Notes under the pieces: generated by a model
The model's input: only the letters and a program-made list of their open reading frames with translations
What the model was told of the DNA's origin: nothing
Databases searched by the model: none
Source of the DNA: Devosia rhodophyticola
GTDB taxonomy: Bacteria > Pseudomonadota > Alphaproteobacteria > Rhizobiales > Devosiaceae
Assembly: GCF_028816475.1 (NCBI RefSeq)
Contig: NZ_CP118247.1
Span: 1,054,001 to 1,118,000 of the forward strand
DNA: 64,000 nucleotides
Direction: 5' to 3'
Translations under genes and position numbers: made by a program
In this document: in pieces, positions 25,323-35,014 of the stretch
How positions within the stretch are numbered: position 1 is the stretch's first letter
Layout: the number at the start of each line of letters is the position of its first letter

Positions 25323-26546
25323 CTAACGTTGTGCCGGATCGGCATAGCGGCTCTCAGGCTGGATCGAATACCAGCCTGGCCGATGCGGATCGCGGTCATA
25401 GGTGTAGCCGCCGACATCGCGAAAATGGCCGGCGTAATGAGCGAGTTTGTCGCGGTCGACTTCGACGCCGAGCCCCGGCCCTTGTGGCAGCGCGATCTCG
25501 CCGTCGACATATTTCATCTTGCCCCCGACAATGATGTCGTCGAGCAGGTGATGATAGTGAGCATCCGCCGCAAAACTCATATTGGGTAGCGCGGCGCCCA
25601 GATGCAGCATCGAGGCTAGTTGAATACCCGCCTCACCCGAGGAGTGCACGCTGGTGCCAAACTGGAAAGTTTCAAGGATCTGCCCGGCGCGATAGGCCTG
25701 TCTCAGTCCACCCCAGAAGGTGGTATCGAGCAGGATGACATCAACCGCTTCGAGCCGCACGCAGGTGGCGAGCTGTTCGAAATTGACAACCACCGTATTG
25801 GTGGCGGTCGGGATGGAAATGCGGTCGCGCAGCCGCCGCATGCCCTCAAGGCCAAAACAGGGGTCTTCAAAATAGTCATTGCGAATATGGGCAATCTGCC
25901 CGGCAACGCGGATCGAATCTTCGACCGACCAGACGCTGTTGGGATCGAGCCGGAAGCTATCGCCGGGCAAAGCATCGGCTAAAGCTGAAAAGACTTCCAC
26001 ATCGTGATCAGGGCTAAACACGCCGCCTTTTAGTTTGTGGGTCTTAAAGCCATTGATCTGCTTTTGTCGCTTGGCCTCGGCAACGATCTCATCGGCAGAA
26101 AACTCATTGCCAAAGCCGTTCTCGGCGTTGGCATAGCGATAGAACAGATAGCTGGCGAACGGGATCGATTCCCGAAGCGCACCGCCAATCAGATCGCAGG
26201 CCCGTATCCCCAGCGCCTTACCCGCCACATCCATGCAAGCCATTTCAATGGCGGCATGCACCTGCATTCGGGAGTTATAGAGACTGGCCACTGGATTCAT
26301 GATTTTCCAGCGCAATTGCTCCAGTTGCAGCGGATCGTGGCCCTTGAGATAGGGCAAGAGGCTGCGGACGGAATTTTCGGCAGCTTCCCCGCCGCCGCCC
26401 AATTCGCCCCAGCCGGACAGGCCTTCATCGGTCACGACTTCAACCATGGTGCGGACAAATCGTCCCCAGTGGGCCCCTGCAGCGTGGCGCAGCGGTGCCT
26501 CAAGTGGCAAAGCGATCGTCGTTGCTTTGATATCAACGATCTTCAT
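25323..26546 (-). CDS. Enolase-superfamily sugar-acid dehydratase (glucarate-dehydratase-like)
   Basis: This 407-residue protein has the enolase-superfamily barrel. It shows a KxK base motif in THKLKGG, metal ligands in RLDPN and FEDPC, the Asn in TNTVVVN, and the catalytic His in [10 protein letters not shown]. This arrangement is that of the glucarate dehydratase subgroup, which removes water from hexarates to give 5-keto-4-deoxy products. It lies three bases downstream of the SDR gene. D-glucarate, galactarate or another acid sugar are all possible; the sequence does not decide. Confidence 0.85.
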   Translation of the reverse strand: MKIVDIKATTIALPLEAPLRHAAGAHWGRFVRTMVEVVTDEGLSGWGELGGGGEAAENSVRSLLPYLKGHDPLQLEQLRWKIMNPVASLYNSRMQVHAAIEMACMDVAGKALGIRACDLIGGALRESIPFASYLFYRYANAENGFGNEFSADEIVAEAKRQKQINGFKTHKLKGGVFSPDHDVEVFSALADALPGDSFRLDPNSVWSVEDSIRVAGQIAHIRNDYFEDPCFGLEGMRRLRDRISIPTATNTVVVNFEQLATCVRLEAVDVILLDTTFWGGLRQAYRAGQILETFQFGTSVHSSGEAGIQLASMLHLGAALPNMSFAADAHYHHLLDDIIVGGKMKYVDGEIALPQGPGLGVEVDRDKLAHYAGHFRDVGGYTYDRDPHRPGWYSIQPESRYADPAQR

Positions 26547-26549
26547 AGG

Positions 26550-27329
26550 TTATTTTCCCGCTTCCTTGGGCGCGCCACCGAGCTGGGCCAGAAGTCCACC
26601 ATCAACACGGACGGTTTCGCCCGTAATGAAGGACGCTTTTTCCGAGAGCAAAAAGGCAATGACGCTGGCAATTTCGGCGGCTTCGGCGCGACGGCCCAGC
26701 GGATGCATGGCGTCGATTACGGCGCTCAATGCTTCGGGATCAGGATCAAGTGCGATAGCGGCGCGCAATAACGGGGTATCGACCGAGCCAGGCGCAACGC
26801 CCACCACGCGCACGCCATTGGCTGCTTCATCGACGGCCATGGCCGTCACCAAACCAACCAGCGCGTGTTTTGAAACCACATAGGCCAGCGCGCCTTTTTG
26901 CGCGGCCATCCCCTGAACCGAAGCGGTCAGGACGATAGCGCCGCGGTTGCGCCGCAACTCGGGCATCGCGGCCTTGGCAACCAGAAATGCCCCGGTCAGA
27001 TTGACATCGAGCACTTCGGCCCACAGCTCTTCGCTGGTTTCCAAAACATCGCCGTAGCGCTGGATGCCAGCGTTGTGGGAAACCCCGGACAGGCCGCCAA
27101 ATTTTTCCCTGGCCAGAGCAACGGCGGCTTCGCAATCGGCAAGATTGCTCACCGAGCCAATATGAGCAAGCACCGGCCCGCCGATCTCGGCAACCGTAGT
27201 TTTTAGCGCCGCCGCGTCCCGATCGAATAGTACGAGGTTTTTGCCCTCGGCTGCCAACGCTTCGGCAGCGGCGCGGCCAATTCCCATCGCCGCACCCGTT
27301 ACCAGCACCGTCTTGCCTGCCTCATTCAC
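26550..27329 (-). CDS. SDR-family NAD(P) oxidoreductase
   Basis: This 259-residue short-chain dehydrogenase has the cofactor motif TGAAMGIG (about residues 11-18), HNAG (shifted NNAG motif), a Ser in LTASVQ, the YVVSK catalytic Tyr-Lys pair and VAPGSVDTPL. The GTG at 27329 is chosen because a GAGGAGG site lies nine bases upstream and the upstream ATG adds only noise. First gene of the leftward sugar operon. Likely oxidises a sugar or sugar acid in this pathway. Confidence 0.9.
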   Translation of the reverse strand: MNEAGKTVLVTGAAMGIGRAAAEALAAEGKNLVLFDRDAAALKTTVAEIGGPVLAHIGSVSNLADCEAAVALAREKFGGLSGVSHNAGIQRYGDVLETSEELWAEVLDVNLTGAFLVAKAAMPELRRNRGAIVLTASVQGMAAQKGALAYVVSKHALVGLVTAMAVDEAANGVRVVGVAPGSVDTPLLRAAIALDPDPEALSAVIDAMHPLGRRAEAAEIASVIAFLLSEKASFITGETVRVDGGLLAQLGGAPKEAGK

Positions 27330-27355
27330 TTCGCATTTCCTCCTCTTGCCAAACC

Positions 27356-27385
27356 AATGTAGAGCTACCATACTAGTCGTGTCAA
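27356..27385 (-). promoter_or_regulatory. Promoter of the leftward SDR/enolase/ABC operon
   Basis: On the minus strand TTGACA (27385-27380), an 18-base spacer and TACATT (27361-27356) lie about 27 bp ahead of the GTG start. The spacer and flanks hold an ACTAGT core and a GTAG-AG-CTAC near-palindrome, which could be the GntR target, but no clear dyad was found. Confidence 0.45.
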
Positions 27386-27465
27386 TCAGCTATTGGTGGC
27401 GATCCGGCTGATGTCAAATCGCCTGCGTGCGTGCAGCGGGACGTTGGTATTGCGGAGGAATAGTC

Positions 27466-28569
27466 ATGTCGATCTACGCGTTCGCGGGAAGTTTGACGCG
27501 GTCGATGCCGCAGTATGGCGCGGCAAACGGGGTAGGAATTACCCAGTTTGAACTCAACGAAAACACTGGCCAACTGGTGCCCAGGTCAGTCTTTGGCGAC
27601 ATTGAGGACAGTTCCTGGCTCGTGACCAACGGCACCAGCAACCGGCTTTATGCAACGTGCGAGATTACCGGCACCGACCAAAGCGCTGTTGCCGCATTTT
27701 CAATTGATCCCACAACGGGGCAGCTGTCGCCACTTGGATCGCAGCCAACCCAAGGCAGCGAGGTTTGTCATGCCGCGCTGACGCGCGACGAGCGGTTCTT
27801 GTTGGTTGCCAACTACAATGGCGCGCCCACCAAGGGGTGGCCGGACAAGTCGGTCGCCGTTTTTCCGCTGGCACCCGACGGCAAATTGCTGCCCGCCGTG
27901 TGCATCATTGCTCATTCGGGCAACGGCCCGAATTCGGAACGGCAAACGCGGGCGCACGCCCATTGCATCATTCCCGCGCCGGACGGCAGCCACGTCTATG
28001 TCGCCGATCTGGGGGCAGACCGGCTAGCCGCCTACCGGCTTGGCGATGATGGAATTCTGACCGCACTCCCCGAACGAGACATTCGCGTGCCTGCGGGGCT
28101 TGGGCCGCGCCATATTGTATTTCATCCAGATGGGCAGCAATTGTTCATGGTCAGCGAACTGACACCCACTGTCATGCGCTTTGGGTTCGACAAGCCGAGC
28201 GATGCGCTCCGCCTTGAACAGTCGATCCCGATTACCGCCGGAAGAACGGCAATCACCCAGCCCGCAGGGATCGTTCTGTCCCCCGACAATCGGCATCTGC
28301 TGGTTTCATTGCGGGTATCAGACGACATTATTGGCTTCTCGATTGATGCCGACAATGGCGCACTGGTCGAGACGGGGCGTTGGCCGTGTGGCGGCAAAAC
28401 TCCGCGCGCACTGGCTTTCACCCCATCAGGAAAGCATGTCGTCGTCGCCAATCAGGATTCCGACAATATCAGCGTTTTCGCCTTTGATCCGCAAAGCGGC
28501 GAACTCCGCACGCTAGTTCATCAGCAACCTACCGGCAGCCCGATGACGGTTGCCTTTGCCAGCGTCTAG
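27466..28569 (+). CDS. Lactonase family protein (6-phosphogluconolactonase/YbhE type, beta-propeller)
   Basis: This 367-residue protein matches the seven-bladed beta-propeller lactonase family. It has repeated blades with motifs such as HAHCIIPAPDGSHVYVADLGADRL, GPRHIVFHPDGQQLFMVSEL, and PRALAFTPSGKHVVVANQDSDNI. It would open a sugar lactone to the acid. The ATG at 27466 has a GGAGGAA site seven bases upstream. It leads the rightward operon with the two GH38-like genes and is divergent from the SDR/dehydratase operon. Oxidation of a sugar to lactone, opening and dehydration would thus be encoded here side by side. Confidence 0.9.
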   Translation: MSIYAFAGSLTRSMPQYGAANGVGITQFELNENTGQLVPRSVFGDIEDSSWLVTNGTSNRLYATCEITGTDQSAVAAFSIDPTTGQLSPLGSQPTQGSEVCHAALTRDERFLLVANYNGAPTKGWPDKSVAVFPLAPDGKLLPAVCIIAHSGNGPNSERQTRAHAHCIIPAPDGSHVYVADLGADRLAAYRLGDDGILTALPERDIRVPAGLGPRHIVFHPDGQQLFMVSELTPTVMRFGFDKPSDALRLEQSIPITAGRTAITQPAGIVLSPDNRHLLVSLRVSDDIIGFSIDADNGALVETGRWPCGGKTPRALAFTPSGKHVVVANQDSDNISVFAFDPQSGELRTLVHQQPTGSPMTVAFASV

Positions 28570-28614
28570 GCGCCCAACCGCACAATTTCAACACACGTTC
28601 AAACCGAGCCAGTC

Positions 28615-31242
28615 ATGATCAAAGAAATCCTGTTCGTCCATCATAGCCACACCGATATCGGCTATACCCACCCCCAACCAGTGGTGATGGAACTGCATCG
28701 CCGTTTCATCGACGAGGCGCTCGATATTGCCGAACGCACCGCCGACTATCCCGACGACAGCCGCTTCCGTTGGACCTGCGAAGTTACCGGCATCACCAAG
28801 GACTGGTGGGATTGTGCGTCCAACACCGACCGGGACCGTTTTTTGGCGGCGGTCAAGCGCGGTCAGTTCGAGGTCGCCGGCATGGGCTGGCACATGACCC
28901 CGCTGATGGACCACGCCATGGTGGTTGACGTGCTCAAGTCGATCCAGTTCTTCCGCGACCTGGGCATTCCGGTGCGCTCGGCAATGAACACCGACGTCAA
29001 TGGTTTGCCATGGGGCGTTGTCGATGCCCTGCTCGATCATGGCATCACCGGCATTTCCATGGCCATCAACGAACACTATGGGCATGCGCTCAAACCATGG
29101 CCGCGCGCCTTTAACTGGGAGGCACCGGGCGGTCGCACCATCACCGCCTATAATGGCTTCATCTATGGCGTCACCTCGGACCGGAGCCTGCGCATACCGC
29201 TCGATATGGACGAAGCGCGCACCCGCGTGCCGCAATGGGCACAACGCTGGGAAGCCACCGGCTATCCCCACCCGTTTCTGATGATGCAGATCACCAATAT
29301 CCGCTACCACGATAATGGTGCGCCACAAGCCGCCCTTCCCGATTTCATCCGCCGATTCAACGAGGGTAACGCCGCCAGCCAGGGCGTAAAACTGCGTTTT
29401 GGCACCCTCTCGGAGTTCTTTGACCGGCTACGCGCCGAACCGGCGGAAACCTTGCCGACCCTGCGCGGCGACTGGACTGACTGGTGGAATTTTGGCGCCG
29501 GCAGCACGGCCCATGAAACCGCCCAGGTCCTGCGCGGTCAGCGCGATCTTGACGATGCATTGGCGCTTGAAAGCTGGCATGGGGGTGAAACGCCGCGCCG
29601 TCGCGCCATGTTGCACGACACCGCCCGCGCCGGGCTTGCCCTTTACGCCGAGCACACCTGGGGCGCTGATCGCTCCATCAGTCATCCCCATTCGCCCGAA
29701 ACCCGTACCCAGCAGTTGCTGAAGCTGGCAACGGTTGCTGAGGGTGCCAGTGTGGCACGCATGTTGCGGCGTGACGGGCTTGAACGATTGGCGATTGAAG
29801 CAGGCGGCGACGAACCGCGCGTTCTGGTGTTTAATCCGCATCCATTTGCCGTGCGCCAGTCGGTGCGTCTACCTTATCTGCCACCGCTAGCGGGCGCTGC
29901 AGATCAGGAACGCGGCATGGGGCTTGAGGACATCGTGCCTACCGGCCCCTCTTCGCATCGCATCCAGCGCCAAGACGTGGTCAATTCCGACTTGATTGAC
30001 GAGCGCGCCTTCTGGAGCGCCCCGATTTCGGTGCCACCCCTTTCCTATCTGACCATGCCGGCAAAGGATGTGCGTCCCGCTGACACAAAGACCCTCTCGT
30101 GTCAGGACGGCATCCTGTCCAACGGGCGGATCACGCTTCAACTTGATCAAAAGGCGGGCGGCGTGCGTTCGCTCAAACTCGATGGCGTCGAATTTGCCGG
30201 TCCGGTGGCGGAAAATCTCAGGTTCGGCGTGCCAGTGCTGGAACAGATCGAAAGCGGTGTTCGCACCGATATGTTTGATCAGGTCGAACTCGATTCCCCC
30301 GACTGGCATAAGGCCTGGCACACCGACTGGAAGGCGCGCCGCCACACGCCAACCACGGTTATCGAAACCCGCGCCACAACGTCGCGCGGCAGCGCTGAAC
30401 TGGCGCAGGTTTTCTCCCTGTCCAATGGCGAGCAGGTCGAGGTGATCTATCGCCTGTTGCCCGACGATCCCAGCGTGCAAATCGAAGCCGTGGTCAACAA
30501 ACTGCCGCGCGCCGAGGCCGAAGCACTTTATCTGCCAATGATGGCAGCGCTCGGTCCCGATTGGTCGACCGACTATGAAACCGGTGGCGCCACCGTCGCG
30601 CTCGACGACGAGCAGTTGCCCTATGCCAGCCGCCATTACATCACCACCCAGCGCTTCATCCGCATTGCCGACGCCGACAATGAATTGATGGTGGCCTGCC
30701 CCGATGCGCCGCTCTGGCAGATTGGCGGGTTTACCTATGGCCGGTTCGGCGAGCCCGATGGCCGCGTCGAGCGCCCGCACCCGGTTCTTCTGGCGTGGCT
30801 GACCAACAATTACTGGAGTACCAATTTCCAGGCCGACCAAAACGGCAAACTCCGCTTCCGCTTTACGCTGTTGCCGGCGCCAAAACAGGCACTTGGTGCT
30901 TCAATACAGGGTGCACTGGCCCACACCCATCCGCTGGCAACCCACGTCTATGCCGAACGCGGCGCCCTCAAACGCGAGGCAGCATCGCTTCTGACCACCG
31001 ATCTCGGGCCGTTGGTACTGACCCGGCTCGAAACCGATGGGGCAGGCGTTGCGATGAGCCTGCTTAATCCCGGCGATGAAACCGTCGAGGCTAAAATCGA
31101 CTCTGGCCTTCTCAAACTTGCCGACGCCGCCAGAACCTCGCTTTCCGGCGAGACGCTCGAAACCCTTTCATGTTCGGAGGGTACGGCCCGCTTCACTGTT
31201 GGCCCCCGTGCCTGGACCCGCATCAGATTAGTGACCCATTAG
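28615..31242 (+). CDS. GH38-like glycoside hydrolase (DUF5054 type), copy A
   Basis: This 875-residue protein has an N-terminal GH38-like barrel with the zinc motif HTDIG (H13, D15), an aspartate in NTDVNGLPWG that takes the place of the nucleophile region of alpha-mannosidases (NxDxFG), the late HTWG motif and a beta-sandwich C-terminal half. No signal peptide, so it is cytoplasmic. It is about 16 bp upstream of a second protein of the same size and shape (copy B). GH38 enzymes cleave alpha-mannosides with retention; here the substrate is unknown and the DVNG motif suggests a different specificity. Confidence 0.85.
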   Translation: MIKEILFVHHSHTDIGYTHPQPVVMELHRRFIDEALDIAERTADYPDDSRFRWTCEVTGITKDWWDCASNTDRDRFLAAVKRGQFEVAGMGWHMTPLMDHAMVVDVLKSIQFFRDLGIPVRSAMNTDVNGLPWGVVDALLDHGITGISMAINEHYGHALKPWPRAFNWEAPGGRTITAYNGFIYGVTSDRSLRIPLDMDEARTRVPQWAQRWEATGYPHPFLMMQITNIRYHDNGAPQAALPDFIRRFNEGNAASQGVKLRFGTLSEFFDRLRAEPAETLPTLRGDWTDWWNFGAGSTAHETAQVLRGQRDLDDALALESWHGGETPRRRAMLHDTARAGLALYAEHTWGADRSISHPHSPETRTQQLLKLATVAEGASVARMLRRDGLERLAIEAGGDEPRVLVFNPHPFAVRQSVRLPYLPPLAGAADQERGMGLEDIVPTGPSSHRIQRQDVVNSDLIDERAFWSAPISVPPLSYLTMPAKDVRPADTKTLSCQDGILSNGRITLQLDQKAGGVRSLKLDGVEFAGPVAENLRFGVPVLEQIESGVRTDMFDQVELDSPDWHKAWHTDWKARRHTPTTVIETRATTSRGSAELAQVFSLSNGEQVEVIYRLLPDDPSVQIEAVVNKLPRAEAEALYLPMMAALGPDWSTDYETGGATVALDDEQLPYASRHYITTQRFIRIADADNELMVACPDAPLWQIGGFTYGRFGEPDGRVERPHPVLLAWLTNNYWSTNFQADQNGKLRFRFTLLPAPKQALGASIQGALAHTHPLATHVYAERGALKREAASLLTTDLGPLVLTRLETDGAGVAMSLLNPGDETVEAKIDSGLLKLADAARTSLSGETLETLSCSEGTARFTVGPRAWTRIRLVTH

Positions 31243-31258
31243 CCCAAAGGAGCCCCCG

Positions 31259-33889
31259 ATGAGCAAGATCAAGACCATCTATATCTGCAACCACGCCCAC
31301 ACCGATATCGGCTTTACCGACTATCAGCCGGTCGCCCTTCGCCAGCATGGCGAGTTCGTTGGTCAGGCGCTCGATCTGATCGAGGCCACCGACGGTTTTC
31401 CGGCCGAAGCGCAGTATCGCTGGACTATCGAGACCACCGGGCCGTTCCTCAAATATCTGCGCAGCGCCAGCAAGGCCGAGATCGCGCGGTTCCGCCATTG
31501 GCATGAGCAGGGCCGCATCGACATTGCCGCCATGCAATATAACATGACGCCCCTGCTCAATGTCGAGCAGATGCATCGCAGCCTTTATCCATTGCGGGCG
31601 CTGCGCGACGAATTCGGCTTTCATGTCGAAGCCGCGATGCAGGATGACGTCAATGGCGTCTCCTGGCTCTATGCCGATCTTTTGGCTGAGCTGGGCATCA
31701 AATTCTATACCGCTGCCATCAACCCGATCCGGGGGGCACGGCCAAAACCGTTCCCCGGCGCCTTTCGCTGGGAAGGCCCTAGCGGCAACAAAATTCTGGC
31801 CTGGAATGGCTATCATTATCTGTTCGGTCGCAGTCAGGCGGGGCTGGGCAATTGGGATCTGGTGGACCGGTTATTGCCGCGCTGGATCGATGAGCTTGAA
31901 AACGACAAATCCTATCCCTTCGATTTCCTTTATTGCGAATCCACTCACCCGGTGCGCGTCGATAATGGCCCACCGGACGCGCGCATACCCGACTTCGTCA
32001 AACGCTGGAACGCGGACGGTCGCCCCTATAAAATGGAGTTTATCACCGTCACCGATTTCGGTCGGCTACTCGAAGAAAAACACGCCAAATCAATTGCCAC
32101 CCAGCGCGGCGACTGGACCGACCATTGGGCCGATGGGGTTGGCTCTTCGGCTTTCGAGGTTGGCGTCAATCGTGCCGCCCACGAAATTGTCGGCATCGGT
32201 GAAGCGCTTGAAGCCTGGCGCCGCAGCAAGGGGCAAAGCGCCTGGGACGCTGACAAGGCTGCCGATATCTATGAATCGATGACCCTGTTTGATGAACACA
32301 CCTGGGGTGCCTATTCCTCGGTGGAGGCCCCTCATTCGCTGTTCAGCCAGGCCCAGTGGAACCACAAGGCCGGCTTTGCCTATCGCGCGGCGATGGAAGG
32401 GCACTCCAGCGTTGCCAACGCCGCCAATGCACTGGCAGCACCACTCGGCACCAAGGGGCCGGAGGGCATTTTCAATCTGGGCAATCTTGACCCCAGCGAA
32501 GCCTTCAAGGCCTCGGGCATTGATCAGTTACTGGTGTTCAACACCCTGCCTTGGGAGCGCAAGGTGATTGTCGAAGAGCCTGAACCACGCGGCGGTGCCG
32601 CCCCGGTCGGGGTGCTCGACACCTTCTTTAATCGACGCAGCACCTGGGGTGGCCCGCGCCCCTATCCAGAAATTCGCCGGGTCGCAGGCACCGTGCCTGC
32701 CATGGGTTATGCCTTTCTCGATCTCGCGCAAGGCGTTCCGGCCAGCGATCTCAAGGCCGATGGCGACACCATCGAAAACAAGCATTATCGCCTCAAGATC
32801 GACCCCAAGACCGGTGCCATCGTCGAGTTGTTCGACAAGGCGCAAAACCATGATTTCGCCGCCAAATATCAGGGCTGGGGACCGGGCGAGTATATCTACG
32901 AAACGGTGGATTCGCCCGATGACCGCTTGGCCATCGCCGATATCAGCTTTGACAAGCCTGAGTTTTTCACCGGCCACAAGGACACCCCCTGGCGTCGCCA
33001 GACTGCGACAAAGGTCACCCTCAAAAAAGCCGAAATATTCGAGGGCCGCGCCTCAATTACCGTGGACATCGAGGCCCCCGGGGTCTCCAGCGCCAACGTC
33101 GTCTACGCCCTTGATGCGAACACCAAATGCGTGATGGTGGACTGGATGATCAACAAGTTGGACCACCCCGAGGCAGAGGCGGTGTTCATCGCCTTTCCGT
33201 TCAATCTCGATAGTGCCAATTTCGAGTTGGATCTCAACGGCATTGCCGCCACCCCCAACGATGATCAACTCGATGGCGCGGCCAAGGACTGGTACCCGAC
33301 CGGCCGCTGGATCAATGTCAGCGACAAACGTCGCGGTGTAACGCTTGTGCCGCTCGATACCCCGCTCGCCCATCTTGGTGGCATCACCACCGGCAAGTGG
33401 GATCGCACCCTGCACCCCGAAGGGCCAACGATCATGAGCTGGGCGCTCAATAATCATTGGCTGGTCAACTTCAAATCATCGCAAAGTGGACCGATCCCGC
33501 TGCGCTATCGTCTGGTAACCCATGATGGTCCTGCCGACGCGGCGGCGTCGGCGCGCTTTGCCGCCGAAATGGCCGTGCCGCCAGTAACTGTGCGCGACGT
33601 TGCCCCGACCGGCAAAACCTTTGACAGCTTTTATGCGCTGGATGAAAAATCGCCGGTACTGGTCACGGCAAAACCTGGTGAAGACAGCGGCTGGGTCGCG
33701 CTTCGGCTGCAAAACCTGTCGAGCAAACCTGCCTCACCCACTTTGACCTTTACCCAGGCGCCATCGGCGGCCCGCGCCGCCGATCCAATCGAGCATCCCG
33801 GCGAGGTGCTACCGCTAGAGGGCAACACGCTCAGCCTTGCACTCGGTGCCAGGGAAATCCGCACGATCCTTGTTCGGTTCGCGTCCTGA
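31259..33889 (+). CDS. GH38-like glycoside hydrolase (DUF5054 type), copy B
   Basis: This 876-residue paralogue of the upstream gene shares the zinc motif HTDIG, the QDDVNGVSW aspartate, RGDWTDHWADG and DEHTWGAYSS, but its overall sequence is well diverged, so the duplication is old. It has no signal peptide. An AAAGGAG site lies just ahead of the ATG. The two may be two enzymes acting on different linkages or a hetero-oligomer. It is convergent with the aldose epimerase gene, 18 bp away. Confidence 0.85.
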   Translation: MSKIKTIYICNHAHTDIGFTDYQPVALRQHGEFVGQALDLIEATDGFPAEAQYRWTIETTGPFLKYLRSASKAEIARFRHWHEQGRIDIAAMQYNMTPLLNVEQMHRSLYPLRALRDEFGFHVEAAMQDDVNGVSWLYADLLAELGIKFYTAAINPIRGARPKPFPGAFRWEGPSGNKILAWNGYHYLFGRSQAGLGNWDLVDRLLPRWIDELENDKSYPFDFLYCESTHPVRVDNGPPDARIPDFVKRWNADGRPYKMEFITVTDFGRLLEEKHAKSIATQRGDWTDHWADGVGSSAFEVGVNRAAHEIVGIGEALEAWRRSKGQSAWDADKAADIYESMTLFDEHTWGAYSSVEAPHSLFSQAQWNHKAGFAYRAAMEGHSSVANAANALAAPLGTKGPEGIFNLGNLDPSEAFKASGIDQLLVFNTLPWERKVIVEEPEPRGGAAPVGVLDTFFNRRSTWGGPRPYPEIRRVAGTVPAMGYAFLDLAQGVPASDLKADGDTIENKHYRLKIDPKTGAIVELFDKAQNHDFAAKYQGWGPGEYIYETVDSPDDRLAIADISFDKPEFFTGHKDTPWRRQTATKVTLKKAEIFEGRASITVDIEAPGVSSANVVYALDANTKCVMVDWMINKLDHPEAEAVFIAFPFNLDSANFELDLNGIAATPNDDQLDGAAKDWYPTGRWINVSDKRRGVTLVPLDTPLAHLGGITTGKWDRTLHPEGPTIMSWALNNHWLVNFKSSQSGPIPLRYRLVTHDGPADAAASARFAAEMAVPPVTVRDVAPTGKTFDSFYALDEKSPVLVTAKPGEDSGWVALRLQNLSSKPASPTLTFTQAPSAARAADPIEHPGEVLPLEGNTLSLALGAREIRTILVRFAS

Positions 33890-33907
33890 TCCAATGGCCG
33901 CAGGAAC

Positions 33908-34921
33908 TCAGATGGTTTCTGCGGGCTCCACCTCGATGCGGTAGCGGGTGACAAACTGCTCCCCCGCCCGGAACTGACGAACAGTTGGCGTGCCCCGCCG
34001 GGCAATGGGATTATCCGCCGCCGAAATCTGTGGGCCCAGGTCAAACGCTCCACAGATCGGCTCCATCCCCAGGGCCAGATGGCGCCCATTCCAGGGCGTT
34101 GCCTGTCGGCCGCGATTGCTGATCCACAAGAGCGTGCTGGGGAAATGATTTTGGTCCCAACTGAACCGCACCCGGTAGCCCTCGGCGGTGTTCCACAGAG
34201 CTGCCTTTCCGGGCATTTCAAACAGCTGCAATAGCTCCTCGGTTTGCTGGACCAGTGGCAGGCGACTGGCATCGATCTGCCCCCCATTGCGCAAGGGAAC
34301 TTCGTTCCAGTGCGCCAGCATTTGCCCGGTGGAAAAAATGGATGTGCCATCAACATCAATGGGATAAGTCGCCCCAGCAATCTCGCTACCAATCTCGACG
34401 CGCATGGCACCCGGATGATGCGGTAACCGAAAACACGGGTGCAACCCAATGGGCAGTACACAGTCTGCGCGCGCATTGATCCTTAATTCAAAATCTATGG
34501 CGGCGCCGTCGGCATCAGGGCGAACGACCCGATCGAGCGAGGCGATGGGGTGGGTTTGTGGATAGGTGATTGACAGCCCGATCTGGTCCGGCTCGGCTTC
34601 ATCAAAACGCCAATGATTATTGGCGCCAAAACCATGGGCAAAAGCATCAATCCGCCCATTCGTCGTTGAGCCGGGCCAGCCATCATGGGCCGGGCGATCC
34701 TCGTCCGAGCCGAACGGTACGCACGGCCATTCGCCACGCAAACGGCGCAAAATTCCAGGCAATTGCGCGCTATTGGGTTCATTGGCCCAAGGTGCGATCT
34801 GGAAGGGGGAAATCTGACGTCCGTCGGGCAAAACAAACAAGGTCGGCCCCAACATGGCGCCCAGAGTTTGGACACTTAAAACGCCATGATCCCACGTCAG
34901 CGCCCGCTGCAGATTATCCAT
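33908..34921 (-). CDS. Aldose 1-epimerase family protein
   Basis: This 337-residue protein has the galactose-mutarotase-like beta-sandwich pattern: GLHPCFRLP (the GxHPYF motif with the catalytic-site His), NHFPSTLLWISNRGRQATPW, and the ending HLALGMEPICGAFDLG (Glu base region). It probably interconverts sugar anomers released by the neighbouring hydrolases. It stands alone on the minus strand between two other units. A large frame overlapping it (33631-34476) is a shadow. Confidence 0.85.
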   Translation of the reverse strand: MDNLQRALTWDHGVLSVQTLGAMLGPTLFVLPDGRQISPFQIAPWANEPNSAQLPGILRRLRGEWPCVPFGSDEDRPAHDGWPGSTTNGRIDAFAHGFGANNHWRFDEAEPDQIGLSITYPQTHPIASLDRVVRPDADGAAIDFELRINARADCVLPIGLHPCFRLPHHPGAMRVEIGSEIAGATYPIDVDGTSIFSTGQMLAHWNEVPLRNGGQIDASRLPLVQQTEELLQLFEMPGKAALWNTAEGYRVRFSWDQNHFPSTLLWISNRGRQATPWNGRHLALGMEPICGAFDLGPQISAADNPIARRGTPTVRQFRAGEQFVTRYRIEVEPAETI

Positions 34922-35014
34922 TGCCGGTCCACCCTTGATGTCTTTTTTTAATCTTGTTGAGCCTTGGCATTGCTAGCACAAAACCCGTGGTTCGACGACG
35001 CCATAACCCTGATT

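Noticed and set aside
33631..34476. 281-codon open frame on the minus strand
   Set aside because: Overlaps the aldose epimerase gene in another frame and the end of a GH38-like gene; Arg/Ser-rich with no family features.
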